Numbered from the stretch's first letter, positions 55,378 to 64,000 are shown. The stretch: 64,000 bases of DNA from Pseudomonas syringae (GCF_021605415.1 NZ_WKEQ01000003.1:124001-188000); one strand, 5' to 3'. Translations and numbers: made by a program. The notes: generated by a model from the sequence alone, not told the origin.

Positions 55378-57048
55378 ATGTCCTTAAAACTCAGCTTTGC
55401 CGAGGCCAGCGCCACCGGCCCGCGCGCGGAAAACCAGGATGCTTTGCGCCTGGTTACGCCGAATGCGGCGCTGGCGGCCAGCAAAGGTTATCTGTTCGCC
55501 ATCGCCGACGGCGTCAGCCAATGCGCCGACGGCGGCCTCGCGGCCCGTTCGACCTTACAGGCCCTGGCGCTGGATTATTACGCCACGCCGCAAACCTGGA
55601 GCGTCGCGCAATCGCTGGATCGCCTGTTGCTCGCACAAAACCGCTGGTTACAGGCCAATGGCGGTGGACAACCGTTGCTCACCACGGTCAGTGCTTTGGT
55701 CATGCGCGGTCGGCGTTTTACCCTGGCGCATGTCGGCGATTGCCGCGTCTATCGCTGGCACGCCGACACCTTGCAGCGCATGACTGAGGATCACGTCTGG
55801 GAACAACCGGGCATGCAGCATGTGCTCAAGCGTGCGCTGGGGCTGGATCAACATCTGGTGCTGGATTTTCTAGACGGTGAACTGCACGACGACGAATGTT
55901 TCGTGCTGCTCAGCGATGGCATTTGGTCGACGCTCAATGACACTGCGATTGCAGGCATCCTGCGCGATCAGCCGGATCTGCACAGCGCTGCGCATACGTT
56001 GGTCGCTGCTGCGCATCTGGCCGGCAGCCAGGACAATGCCAGCGCCTTACTGGTACGGGTCGACGCCGTGGGTGAAGCCAGCATCGGCGATGCCTTGATC
56101 CAGTTGCAGCAATGGCCGCTGCCACCGGTGCTGAAGCCGGGCCGGATGTTCGAAGGCTGGCAGGTTCACAGCATCGTCAGGCAGAGCCAGCAATCGCTGC
56201 TGTATCGTGTGCTCGATGGCCAGGGTCAGCCGTGGCTGTTGAAAACCTTGCCCGTGCGTCTGGCTGAAGATCCTCAGGCCGCGCAGGCGCTGTTGTCGGA
56301 AGAATGGTTTCTCAAGCGCGTCGCCGGACGGCACTTTCCTGAAGTCCATGCGCTCAGTCAGCGTCAGCATTTGTACTACGTGATGCGTGAATATTCGGGC
56401 GCGACCCTCGCGCAACGGCATCAGGAGGACGGCTCGTTACCGCTGGCGCTGTGGCTCGATGTGGCCGAGCGCTTGTTACGTGCCGTGGGCCTGTTGCATC
56501 GACGGCAGATTTTCCACCGCGACATCAAACCGGAAAATCTGTTGCTGGGTGATGACGGTGAATTGCGCCTGCTGGATTTTGGCCTGGCTTACTGCCCAGG
56601 TCTGTCGGAGGACGCGCCGTCAACGTTGCCCGGAACGCCGAGTTACATTGCTCCGGAAGCTTTTCACGGGGATCCGCCGAGTGCCCGACAGGACTTGTAC
56701 GCCGTGGGCGTCACGCTGTTTTTCCTGCTCACCGGGCACTATCCCTACGGCGAGATCGAAGCCTTTCAGCGGCCACGCTTCGGAACGCCAGCGAGTGCGA
56801 CTCGCTATCGGCCGGACGTGCCGGAATGGTTGGCGCAATGCCTGGAGCGTGGGGTGATGGCGGATCCGCAGCAACGTTTCGAAACGGCTGAGGAGTGGTT
56901 GCTGGTGCTGGAACGGGGTGAGCGACGGAGCTTGAGCGTGCGGCCGCGTCCGTTGCTGGAGCGTGAGCCGTTGAAGGTCTGGCGGACGTTGGCGCTGGTT
57001 TCGTTGATTGCGAACCTGGTGCTGCTGTTTGTGGTGTTTCATGGGTGA
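55378..57048 (+). CDS. PP2C phosphatase-Ser/Thr protein kinase fusion
   Basis: 556 residues. The N-terminal part (about 1-240) is a PP2C-type phosphatase (AIADGVSQCADGGLAA, HVGDCRVYRWHADTL, LLSDGIWSTLND). The C-terminal part (about 260-530) is a Hanks-type kinase with the HRDIKPENLL catalytic loop (near 380), DFG near 400 and SYIAPEAF. A single membrane helix (about 535-555) ends the protein, so the catalytic domains face the cytoplasm. It directly follows nasA and precedes nirB, a context conserved in other pseudomonads as far as I recall. Its targets are unknown; control of nitrate uptake or reduction is inference. Confidence 0.88.
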   Translation: MSLKLSFAEASATGPRAENQDALRLVTPNAALAASKGYLFAIADGVSQCADGGLAARSTLQALALDYYATPQTWSVAQSLDRLLLAQNRWLQANGGGQPLLTTVSALVMRGRRFTLAHVGDCRVYRWHADTLQRMTEDHVWEQPGMQHVLKRALGLDQHLVLDFLDGELHDDECFVLLSDGIWSTLNDTAIAGILRDQPDLHSAAHTLVAAAHLAGSQDNASALLVRVDAVGEASIGDALIQLQQWPLPPVLKPGRMFEGWQVHSIVRQSQQSLLYRVLDGQGQPWLLKTLPVRLAEDPQAAQALLSEEWFLKRVAGRHFPEVHALSQRQHLYYVMREYSGATLAQRHQEDGSLPLALWLDVAERLLRAVGLLHRRQIFHRDIKPENLLLGDDGELRLLDFGLAYCPGLSEDAPSTLPGTPSYIAPEAFHGDPPSARQDLYAVGVTLFFLLTGHYPYGEIEAFQRPRFGTPASATRYRPDVPEWLAQCLERGVMADPQQRFETAEEWLLVLERGERRSLSVRPRPLLEREPLKVWRTLALVSLIANLVLLFVVFHG

Positions 57049-57176
57049 GATTGCATTATTCCCTTCACAAGCATTGCGCCAAGAATGAGCATCGCGCTTC
57101 GATTCGGTGCAAAGAAATAGGCGGGCAGGCCCTGTGATGCTGCTCCAATGCAGCGAAACCGCCCATTTCGAAAACT
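57049..57176. other. Region upstream of the nirB promoter
   Basis: 128 bases with no gene. It probably holds enhancer sites for the sigma-54 activator of nirB, but I could not identify a clear NtrC-type GCAC-N7-GTGC site. Confidence 0.4.
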
Positions 57177-57192
57177 TGGCACAACCACTGCA
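57177..57192 (+). promoter_or_regulatory. Sigma-54 promoter of nirB
   Basis: TGGCAC-AACCA-CTGCA matches the sigma-54 consensus TGGCAC-N5-TTGCA at all but one base with GG and GC 12 bases apart. Predicted start near 57203. The best match of the three sigma-54 promoters here. Confidence 0.85.
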
Positions 57193-57218
57193 TTACCTCC
57201 AACAGACATAAAGCCCAA

Positions 57219-57305
57219 CCTTCAACGACGAAGGCTGCGCTTCCCGAGAGAACGGGACCAGGACAAAGGCGTCCTCGCTAGGCAACTAGCGGGACGCCTT
57301 TTTTT
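57219..57305 (+). promoter_or_regulatory. NasT-type antitermination leader of nirB with three hexaloop hairpins
   Basis: Hairpin 1 (57219-57234) is CCTTC/GAAGG with loop AACGAC. Hairpin 2 (57242-57257) is TCCCG/CGGGA with loop AGAGAA. Hairpin 3 (57260-57275) is AGGAC/GTCCT with loop AAAGGC. All three loops have A1 and G4. The terminator (57265-57305) is GGCGTCC/GGACGCC over an inner CGCTAG/CTAGCG stem, then seven T residues; its 5' arm shares GTCC with hairpin 3. So hairpin 3 and the terminator are mutually exclusive. Antitermination by NasT in the nirB leader has been reported for P. aeruginosa, as I recall; the third hairpin is the unusual point. Confidence 0.85.
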
Positions 57306-57377
57306 GTTTGCGCAAAATTTGTCGAGCAAGGCCTGACTGCCCACAAGAGGCCAGCCGCACGCTCCCCGGAGAACCTG

Positions 57378-59831
57378 ATGAAAAAACTCAAACTGGTGAT
57401 GATCGGCAATGGCATGGCCGGGGTTCGTACCCTGGAAGAATTGCTCAAGCTGAGCAACGAGCTGTACGACATCACGGTCTTCGGTGCCGAACCGCACACC
57501 AACTACAACCGCATCCTGCTATCGCCGGTGCTGGCCGGCGAGCAGACCTTTGAAGAAATCGTCCTTAACGATCTGGACTGGTACCTGGAAAACAACATCA
57601 AGTTGTTGCTCAACCGCAAAGTCGTCGAGATCGACCGGATCAAGCGCCGGGTGATCGCCGAGGACGGCACCGAGGCCGAATACGATCGCCTGCTGATCGC
57701 CACCGGTTCGACGCCGTTCATCCTGCCGATCCCCGGCAACACCTTGCAGGGCGTAATCGGCTACCGCGACATTGCCGACACCCAAGCGATGATCGACACC
57801 GCCAAGACCCACAAACACGCGGTGGTTATCGGCGGCGGCCTGCTCGGCCTCGAAGCCGCCAACGGTCTGATGCTGCGCGGCATGCATGTGACCGTGGTGC
57901 ACCTCGGCGAGTGGTTGCTGGAACGGCAACTGGACAAGACCAGCGGCCAACTCCTGCAAACGGCCCTCGAATCCCGTGGCCTGCACTTCCGTTTGTGCGA
58001 ACAGACCCAGGCCTTGCACGACGCTGGCAATGGCCGGGTCGGCTCGGTGCAGTTCAAGAACGGCGACATCATCCCTGCCGATCTGGTGGTGATGGCCGCC
58101 GGCATCCGTCCCAATACCGAACTTGCGGAAAAATCCGGCATCCCTTGCAGCCGTGGCGTGCTGGTCAACGACACGATGCAAACCTACGATCCGCGCATCT
58201 ACGCCATCGGCGAATGCGCCAGCCATCGCGGCATCGCTTATGGCCTGGTTGCGCCACTGTTCGAACAGGCCAAGGTGTGTGCCAACCACCTCGCTCAACT
58301 GGGCTTTGCTACCTATAAAGGCTCGGTCACCTCGACCAAGCTGAAAGTCACCGGCATCGACCTGTTTTCCGCCGGCGATTTCATGGGCGGCGAAGGCACC
58401 GAGACCATCACCCTCTCCGACCCGATCGGCGGCGTTTACAAGAAACTGGTGATTAAGGATGACGTGTTGGTCGGCGCCTGTCTGTACGGCGATACGGCAG
58501 ATGGCGGTTGGTATTTCCGGCAGATTCGTGAGAATCACGCCATCGGCGAGATCCGCGATCACTTGATGTTCGGCGAAAACGCCCTCGGCGACGTAGGACA
58601 TCAGGGCCAGGACAAAGCCATGAGCATGGCCGACAACGCCGAAGTCTGCGGCTGCAACGGCGTGTGCAAGGGCACCATCGTCAAGGCGATTCAGGAACAC
58701 GGGTTGTTCAGCGTCGACGAGGTGAAAAAGCACACCAAAGCCGCCAGCTCCTGCGGCTCCTGCGCAGGGCTGGTCGAGCAGATTCTGATCAACACTGTGG
58801 GCGGTGCGGCAGACGTCAAACCGAAAAGCGAAAAAGCCATCTGCGGTTGCAGCGACCTCAATCACGGGCAAATCCGCCAAGCCATCCGCGACGAGCACCT
58901 GCTGACCATCGCCGGCACCATGAGCTACCTGAACTGGCGTACGCCAAACGGCTGCGCGACCTGCCGTCCAGCGCTCAACTATTACCTGATTTCCACCTGG
59001 CCCGGCGAGGCGGTGGACGATCCGCAATCGCGCCTGATCAACGAACGCGCCCACGCCAACATCCAGAAGGACGGCACCTATTCTGTCGTCCCGCGGATGT
59101 GGGGCGGTGTGACCAATCCTTCCGAACTGCGCCGGATTGCCGACGTGGCCGACAAATACAACGTGCCAATGGTCAAGGTCACCGGCGGTCAGCGGATCGA
59201 CTTGCTGGGCATCAAAAAACAGGATTTGCCGGGGGTCTGGAAGGATCTCGACATGCCGTCCGGGCACGCTTACGGCAAGTCGATCCGCACCGTGAAAACC
59301 TGCGTCGGCAGCGAGTTCTGCCGCTTCGGCACGCAGAATTCGACGCAACTGGGCATCGAGCTAGAACACGATCTGTTCAACATGTGGTCGCCGCACAAGG
59401 TGAAACTGGCTGTCTCCGGTTGCCCGCGCAACTGCTCGGAAGCGGGCATCAAGGACGTGGGAATCATCGGCGTCGATTCCGGCTGGGAGATGTACATCGG
59501 CGGTAACGGCGGGATCAAAACCGAAGTCGCCGAGTTTTTCGTCAAGCTGAAAACCGCCGAAGAAGTGCGCGAATACAACGGTGCCTTCCTGCAGCTTTAC
59601 CGCGAAGAAGCCTTCTACCTCGAACGCACCGTTCACTACATGCAACGGGTCGGCATGGAGCACATCAAGAAAGCCGTGCTGGAAGACCCTGAACGGCGCA
59701 AGACGCTGAACGAACGCCTGCAATTCTCCCTGACGTTCGAACAGGATCCGTGGAAACAACGCCTGGCAGAGCCGCAACTGAAGAAAGAATTCGACGTGAT
59801 TCCCGTCAAGCAATTGGAGGTGCCGGCATGA
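57378..59831 (+). CDS. nirB: Assimilatory nitrite reductase large subunit
   Basis: 817 residues. N-terminal FAD/NAD(P)H-binding region (LVMIGNGMAGVRTLEELL; VVIGGGLLGLEAANGL), two BFD-like iron-sulfur modules (CGCNGVCKGTIVKAI...SCGSCAGLVEQIL and CGCSDLNHGQIRQAI...GCATCRPALNYYL), then the siroheme/[4Fe-4S] domain with TCVGSEFCRFGTQNS and SGCPRNCSEAGIKD. It reduces nitrite to ammonium with NAD(P)H. GGAGAA lies before the ATG. nirD overlaps its stop. Confidence 0.96.
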   Translation: MKKLKLVMIGNGMAGVRTLEELLKLSNELYDITVFGAEPHTNYNRILLSPVLAGEQTFEEIVLNDLDWYLENNIKLLLNRKVVEIDRIKRRVIAEDGTEAEYDRLLIATGSTPFILPIPGNTLQGVIGYRDIADTQAMIDTAKTHKHAVVIGGGLLGLEAANGLMLRGMHVTVVHLGEWLLERQLDKTSGQLLQTALESRGLHFRLCEQTQALHDAGNGRVGSVQFKNGDIIPADLVVMAAGIRPNTELAEKSGIPCSRGVLVNDTMQTYDPRIYAIGECASHRGIAYGLVAPLFEQAKVCANHLAQLGFATYKGSVTSTKLKVTGIDLFSAGDFMGGEGTETITLSDPIGGVYKKLVIKDDVLVGACLYGDTADGGWYFRQIRENHAIGEIRDHLMFGENALGDVGHQGQDKAMSMADNAEVCGCNGVCKGTIVKAIQEHGLFSVDEVKKHTKAASSCGSCAGLVEQILINTVGGAADVKPKSEKAICGCSDLNHGQIRQAIRDEHLLTIAGTMSYLNWRTPNGCATCRPALNYYLISTWPGEAVDDPQSRLINERAHANIQKDGTYSVVPRMWGGVTNPSELRRIADVADKYNVPMVKVTGGQRIDLLGIKKQDLPGVWKDLDMPSGHAYGKSIRTVKTCVGSEFCRFGTQNSTQLGIELEHDLFNMWSPHKVKLAVSGCPRNCSEAGIKDVGIIGVDSGWEMYIGGNGGIKTEVAEFFVKLKTAEEVREYNGAFLQLYREEAFYLERTVHYMQRVGMEHIKKAVLEDPERRKTLNERLQFSLTFEQDPWKQRLAEPQLKKEFDVIPVKQLEVPA

Positions 59832-60145
59832 ACTGGCTCGATATCTGTGCGCTGGAAGAAATCAATGCCCTCGGTTCCCGGATCATTGCCGGGCCGAAGG
59901 GTGACATCGCGATTTTTCGCACCAGCGACGACGAAGTTTTCGCCCTTGATGACCGCTGCCCGCACAAGGGCGGACCGCTGTCCCAAGGTTTGATCTATGG
60001 CAAACGCGTGGCTTGCCCGCTGCACAACTGGCAAATCGACCTGCAATCGGGCGAAGCCCTGGCGCCGGACATCGGTTGTGCGCATCACCACCTCACTCGG
60101 ATCGAAAACGGCCGGGTGCAGTTGGCCCTGCGGGATGCCGTGTGA
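59828..60145 (+). CDS. nirD: Nitrite reductase small subunit (Rieske type)
   Basis: 105 residues from ATG 59828, which overlaps the nirB stop (ATGA); the longer frame reads through nirB. A Rieske-like [2Fe-2S] fold: CPHKGGPLSQG and CPLHNWQIDL. It partners NirB. The stop is overlapped by the nasC start (TGATG). Confidence 0.94.
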   Translation: MNWLDICALEEINALGSRIIAGPKGDIAIFRTSDDEVFALDDRCPHKGGPLSQGLIYGKRVACPLHNWQIDLQSGEALAPDIGCAHHHLTRIENGRVQLALRDAV

Positions 60146-62859
60146 TGGACCGCCAGACGACGGCCTCGACCTGCTGTTATTGCGGGGTCGGTTGCGGCGT
60201 TTTGATCGAGCACGACGGCAAGCGCATTCTCGGCGTCAGTGGCGATCCGGCGCACCCGGCCAACTTCGGCAAACTGTGCAGTAAAGGCTCGACCCTGCAC
60301 CTGACGGGCGATCTGGCGGCGCGGGCGTTGTACCCGGAACTGCGTCTGGGTAAGGGGTTGGCGCGCGACCGCACCGATTGGGACACCGCACTTGAGCATG
60401 CCGCCAATGTCTTCGCCGATACCATCGCCGAACATGGCCCGGACAGCGTCGCGTTCTATATCTCCGGGCAGTTGCTGACCGAGGATTACTACGCGTTCAA
60501 CAAAGTGGCGCGGGCACTGGTCGGCACCAACAACATCGACAGCAATTCGCGGCTGTGCATGTCCTCGGCCGTGGTCGGTTACAAGCGCAGCCTCGGTGCC
60601 GATGCCCCGCCCTGCAACTATGAGGATCTGGAGCTCAGCGATTGCGTGATGATCGTCGGCAGTAACATGGCCTACGCCCATCCGGTACTGTTTCGTCGGC
60701 TGGAAGAGGCAAAGTCCCGCCGTCCAGCGATGAAAGTCATCGTCATTGATCCACGGCGCACTGATACTTGCGACTTGGCGGATATGCACCTGGCCATTCT
60801 GCCCGGCACCGACGTCGCCTTGTTCCATGGGATCTTGCATCTGTTGCTGTGGGAAGAATGGGTGGATCGCGCGTTCATCGACGCACACACCGAAGGACTC
60901 GCCGCGCTGAAAAGCCTGGTGCGCGACTACACCCCGCACATGGTGTCGCAGCTGTGTGGGATCAGCATCGAGCAATTGCAGCAATGCGCGGAATGGGTCG
61001 GCACCTCGCCGAGTTTTCTCTCGTTGTGGTGCATGGGCCTGAACCAGTCCACCGCCGGCAGTGCCAAGAACAGCGCGTTGATCAATCTGCATCTCGCCAC
61101 CGGCCAGATAGGCCGCGCCGGTGCAGGGCCTTTCTCTTTGACCGGTCAGCCAAATGCCATGGGTGGGCGGGAAACCGGCAGTCTTTCGAATCTGTTGCCC
61201 GGTCATCGTGAAGTTGCCAACGCGGAACACCGCGCGCAGGTTGCCGCCTATTGGGGCGTGGATCATCTGCCTGAAACCACCGGGCTCAGCGCCATCGAGC
61301 TGTTCGAGGCGGTCAACAGCGGCAAGATCAAGGCGCTGTGGATCGCCTGTACCAATCCGGCGCAATCGATGCCGGATCAGACGGCCGTGCGCGCGGCGCT
61401 GGAAGCCTGTCCGTTCGTGGTGTTGCAGGAAGCCTTTCGCACCACCGAAACCGCCGCTTTCGCCGACTTGCTACTGCCCGCCGCCAGTTGGAGTGAGAAG
61501 GAAGGCTCGGTCACCAATTCCGAACGGCGAATTTCCCACGTCCGTAAAGCCGTCGTCGCACCCGGCGAAGCGCGCCCGGACTGGGCGATTACCGTAGATT
61601 TCGCACAGCGGCTGGAGAAACGTCTGCGCCCGCACGCGCCAAGTCTTTTCGCTTTCGATCGGCCTTCGCAGCTGTTCGACGAATACAAGCACCTGACCGC
61701 CGGGCGTGATCTGGACTTGAGCGGCATCAGCCACGCCCTTATCGACCAGCTCGGGCCACAGCAATGGCCCTTCCCGGCCGGCGCAACGCAAGGCACGTCC
61801 CGCCTGTATGGCGATGGGATTTTTCCCACCGCCAACGGCCGCGCACAATTCATCACCGAACCGTATCGCGCCGCCAAGGAACAACGTGACGCACGTTTTC
61901 CGCTGACGCTGATCACCGGTCGTCTGCGCGATCAATGGCACGGCATGAGCCGCACCGGCACTGCCGCGCAGTTATTCGGGCACGTCAGTGAAGCGGCGTT
62001 GAGCCTGCATCCGGAGGAGCTGCGCCGGCACAAATTGCAGCCTGGAGATCTGGTCAACCTGAAAAGCCGTCGCGGCGCGGTAATTGTTGCTGTCGCCAGC
62101 GATGACAGTGTGCGGCCCGGCCAGGCGTTTCTGCCGATGCATTGGGGGGATCGCTTTCTCAAGGGCGGCGTGAACAGTCTGACCTTGGCCGCGTTCGATC
62201 CTTTGTCGAAACAACCGGAGCTCAAACACAGCGGCGTGCGTCTGGAGGCGGTGAAATTGCCGTGGCAGCTATTCGCACTGATCGAGGGCGATGTTCAACG
62301 GCATTTCGAGGCGTTACGACCCCTCTGCGAGGCGTTTTCCTACGTCAGCCTTAGCCTTGTCGGTCGCGAGCGTCCAGCGTTGCTGATACGCGCTGCCAGT
62401 ACCGAGGCGCCGACCCCGCAATTGCTCCTGCAAATCGACCAATGCCTGGCGCTGATCGATGGGCCGGTGCTGGCCTATGACGATCCGCGTCGTGCCATCG
62501 GCAAACGGGTGCGTATCGAACAGGGGCGGATCACTGCGATCCGCCTCGCCGGCGAAACCCTCGCGCAACACTGGCTGCAAGGCCTGTGGCTCGAAGGACG
62601 CGCCGACGAGGCGCTGCGCCGCTGGTTCCTGGCGCCCATGAGTGCGCCCCCGGGTAACGCTGGCGTTGAGATGACATCGAGCAAAACCCTGTGCACCTGC
62701 AAGAACGTCAGCCAGAACGCGGTCTGTGCCGGCATTCGCCAAGGCCTGGATTTGCAAGGCCTGAAAGAACAATTGGGATGCGGCACTCAGTGCGGCTCCT
62801 GTGTCCCGGAAATCAAGCGTTTGCTGGCTGCCACTGCGCAGCCGGTCGCTGTCATCTGA
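60145..62859 (+). CDS. nasC: Assimilatory nitrate reductase, molybdopterin catalytic subunit
   Basis: 904 residues from ATG 60145, overlapping nirD by one base. N-terminal [4Fe-4S] ligands Cys10, Cys13, Cys17, Cys45 (CCYCGVGC...LCSKG); molybdopterin domains with FYISGQLLTEDYYAFNKVARALVGTNNIDSNSRLCMSSAVVG and SLWCMGLNQST; and a C-terminal BFD-like [2Fe-2S] module (CTCKNVSQNAVCAGIRQGL...CGTQCGSCVPEIKRLL). It reduces nitrate to nitrite in the cytoplasm. cobA follows after 13 bases. Confidence 0.94.
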   Translation: MDRQTTASTCCYCGVGCGVLIEHDGKRILGVSGDPAHPANFGKLCSKGSTLHLTGDLAARALYPELRLGKGLARDRTDWDTALEHAANVFADTIAEHGPDSVAFYISGQLLTEDYYAFNKVARALVGTNNIDSNSRLCMSSAVVGYKRSLGADAPPCNYEDLELSDCVMIVGSNMAYAHPVLFRRLEEAKSRRPAMKVIVIDPRRTDTCDLADMHLAILPGTDVALFHGILHLLLWEEWVDRAFIDAHTEGLAALKSLVRDYTPHMVSQLCGISIEQLQQCAEWVGTSPSFLSLWCMGLNQSTAGSAKNSALINLHLATGQIGRAGAGPFSLTGQPNAMGGRETGSLSNLLPGHREVANAEHRAQVAAYWGVDHLPETTGLSAIELFEAVNSGKIKALWIACTNPAQSMPDQTAVRAALEACPFVVLQEAFRTTETAAFADLLLPAASWSEKEGSVTNSERRISHVRKAVVAPGEARPDWAITVDFAQRLEKRLRPHAPSLFAFDRPSQLFDEYKHLTAGRDLDLSGISHALIDQLGPQQWPFPAGATQGTSRLYGDGIFPTANGRAQFITEPYRAAKEQRDARFPLTLITGRLRDQWHGMSRTGTAAQLFGHVSEAALSLHPEELRRHKLQPGDLVNLKSRRGAVIVAVASDDSVRPGQAFLPMHWGDRFLKGGVNSLTLAAFDPLSKQPELKHSGVRLEAVKLPWQLFALIEGDVQRHFEALRPLCEAFSYVSLSLVGRERPALLIRAASTEAPTPQLLLQIDQCLALIDGPVLAYDDPRRAIGKRVRIEQGRITAIRLAGETLAQHWLQGLWLEGRADEALRRWFLAPMSAPPGNAGVEMTSSKTLCTCKNVSQNAVCAGIRQGLDLQGLKEQLGCGTQCGSCVPEIKRLLAATAQPVAVI

Positions 62860-62872
62860 TGAGGAAAACACC

Positions 62873-63655
62873 ATGAGCGCAAAAGTCTGGCTGGTGGGCG
62901 CAGGCCCGGGCGATCCAGAGTTGCTGACCCTCAAAGCGGTTCGCGCCCTGCGTGAAGCGGATGTGGTGCTGATCGATGATCTGGTCAACGACGCGGTGCT
63001 TGAACACTGCCCTGGCGCCCGCATTATTCCGGTGGGTAAACGCGGCGGTTGCCGCTCGACGCCGCAGGCCTTTATTCATCGGCTGATGCTGCGTTATGCC
63101 CGTCACGGTAAATGCGTGGTACGGCTCAAGGGCGGTGATCCGTGCATTTTCGGCCGCGGCGGTGAAGAAGCGCAGTGGTTGCGTGAGCGCGGAATCGAAG
63201 TGGAAATGGTCAATGGCATCACTGCCGGGCTGGCCGGGGCCACGCAATGCGATATTCCGCTGACGCTGCGCGGCGTGGCACGCGGTGTGACGCTGGTCAC
63301 CGCCCATACTCAGGACGACAGCCAATTGAACTGGCAGGCGTTGGCGCAAGGCGGAACAACGCTGGTGGTGTACATGGGCGTGGCCAAGCTTGGGGAAATT
63401 CGCGAGCAGTTGCTGGCCGGCGGCATGGCGTCGGATACGCCGGTGGCGATGATCGAAAACGCTTCGTTGCCGTATCAGCGTGAGTGTCGCAGTGATTTGA
63501 CGAGGATGGAGACGGATGCGCTCGGGTTTGAGTTGAAGAGCCCGGCGATTCTGGTGATCGGGGTGGTGGCGGGCATTGTTGAAGATCAAAAGGAACGTCC
63601 GGACATGGCCCGAGCCTGCGGCAGCGCCTACACGGGCATCGCGAACGTTGTTTGA
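62873..63655 (+). CDS. cobA: Uroporphyrinogen-III C-methyltransferase
   Basis: 260 residues from ATG 62873 with GAGGAAA about 6 bases upstream; the longer frame overlaps the end of nasC. It uses SAM to make precorrin-2, the precursor of the siroheme in NirB. Motifs: VGAGPGDPELLTLKAVRAL, LVNDAVLEHCP, VRLKGGDPCIFGRGGEEA and the C-terminal PVAMIENASLPYQRE. No CysG dehydrogenase/chelatase part. Last gene of nirBD-nasC-cobA; a terminator follows. Confidence 0.95.
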   Translation: MSAKVWLVGAGPGDPELLTLKAVRALREADVVLIDDLVNDAVLEHCPGARIIPVGKRGGCRSTPQAFIHRLMLRYARHGKCVVRLKGGDPCIFGRGGEEAQWLRERGIEVEMVNGITAGLAGATQCDIPLTLRGVARGVTLVTAHTQDDSQLNWQALAQGGTTLVVYMGVAKLGEIREQLLAGGMASDTPVAMIENASLPYQRECRSDLTRMETDALGFELKSPAILVIGVVAGIVEDQKERPDMARACGSAYTGIANVV

Positions 63656-63691
63656 TTGATCGAACGCGACAGACGTCAAATCGCAGACAAA

Positions 63692-63719
63692 GAAAAGCCC
63701 GGCCTAAGCCGGGCTTTTC
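63692..63719. terminator. Bidirectional terminator between cobA and oprF
   Basis: AGAAAAGCCCGGC, a CTAA loop, GCCGGGCTTTTCT: an 11-bp stem with A/T tracts on both sides. It separates the convergent cobA and oprF genes. Confidence 0.93.
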
Positions 63720-63735
63720 TCAGAGCGGCAGCTAA

Positions 63736-64000
63736 TTACTTAGCTTGAGCTTCAACCTGCGCTTCTACGCGACGGTTTACAGCGCGGCCAGCGTCAGTGC
63801 CGTTGTCGGCAACTGGGCGGGATTCGCCGTAGCCAACAGACTGAACGCGGGACGATTCAACACCGTACTGGTTGGTCAGAACTTGCTTAACGGCGTTTGC
63901 ACGACGCTCGGACAGTTTCTGGTTGTAAGCGTCAGGACCGACGGAGTCAGTGTGACCTTCAACAGTAGTGGTGGTGGATGGGTACTGCTTCATGAAGTCA
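63736..64000 (-). CDS. oprF: Outer membrane porin OprF, C-terminal part (partial)
   Basis: Only the last 86 or so codons are inside the window; the gene continues past 64000. The OmpA-like peptidoglycan-binding domain is evident: TTTTVEGHTDSVGPDAYNQKLSERRANAVKQVLTNQYGV and GYGESRPVADNGTDAGRAVNRRVEAQV. It tethers the outer membrane to peptidoglycan. Position after cobA matches the layout I recall from P. aeruginosa. Confidence 0.92.
   Translation of the reverse strand, partial: DFMKQYPSTTTTVEGHTDSVGPDAYNQKLSERRANAVKQVLTNQYGVESSRVQSVGYGESRPVADNGTDAGRAVNRRVEAQVEAQAK

Noticed and set aside
57519..59348. 609-codon open frame antisense to nirB
   Set aside because: Composition typical of an antisense shadow of a GC-rich gene; no ribosome site or family; nirB is certain.

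Overview
The window is chromosomal DNA of a fluorescent-type Pseudomonas. I infer this from the protein sequences, from the gene order (two adjacent ccoNOQP operons, ccoGHIS, hemN, anr, apt; then recR-ybaB-dnaX; ligA-zipA-smc; xdhABC-guaD; rmf-pyrD; nasST-nasA-nirBD-nasC-cobA-oprF) and from the many paired REP-type repeats between genes. No phage, integron, CRISPR array or insertion sequence was seen. Nearly everything is core metabolism or DNA maintenance, so the novelty lies in regulation and in a few orphan genes.

Layout. 1-1036: REP-like repeats and an alpha/beta hydrolase on the minus strand. 1134-14209: microaerobic respiration, with two complete cbb3 oxidase operons in tandem, a strong terminator, then the assembly genes ccoG, ccoH, ccoI, ccoS and a DsbD/TauE-like membrane gene. 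14267-17717: a perfect Anr box, hemN, a convergent orphan gene, anr and apt. 17850-29496 is mostly minus strand: acyl-CoA dehydrogenase, recR, an NADP-dependent reductase, ybaB, dnaX, a plus-strand periplasmic binding protein, the 4.5S RNA gene, a zinc peptidase, ligA and zipA. 29721-33871: smc preceded by a GntR regulator only 2 bases upstream. 34138-42706: purine catabolism (xdhA, xdhB, xdhC, guaD), a second GntR regulator and a BenE-type transporter. 42806-50511: yggL, dacB, a CHASE-PAS-GGDEF protein, rlmL and rmf. 50808-63655: pyrD, then nitrate assimilation. The window ends inside oprF.

How the genes work together. CcoNOQP is the high-affinity oxidase; CcoG/H/I/S supply copper and assemble it; HemN makes heme without oxygen; Anr senses low oxygen. 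The Anr box before hemN is perfect, with weaker matches before the second ccoN and before ccoG. XdhABC and GuaD convert hypoxanthine, xanthine and guanine towards urate. NasA imports nitrate, NasC reduces it to nitrite, NirBD reduces nitrite to ammonium, and CobA makes the siroheme precursor for NirB.

Main observation. Three nitrate-assimilation transcription units (nasS-nasT, nasA, nirB) share one leader design: a sigma-54 type -24/-12 promoter, then within a few bases tandem hairpins whose six-base loops have A at position 1 and G at position 4 (the known ANTAR target), then an intrinsic terminator whose 5' arm overlaps the last hairpin. NasT is itself an ANTAR protein. The nasS leader would make the sensor pair autoregulated by antitermination, and the nirB leader appears to carry three hexaloop hairpins rather than two. 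A PP2C phosphatase-Ser/Thr kinase fusion sits between nasA and nirB.
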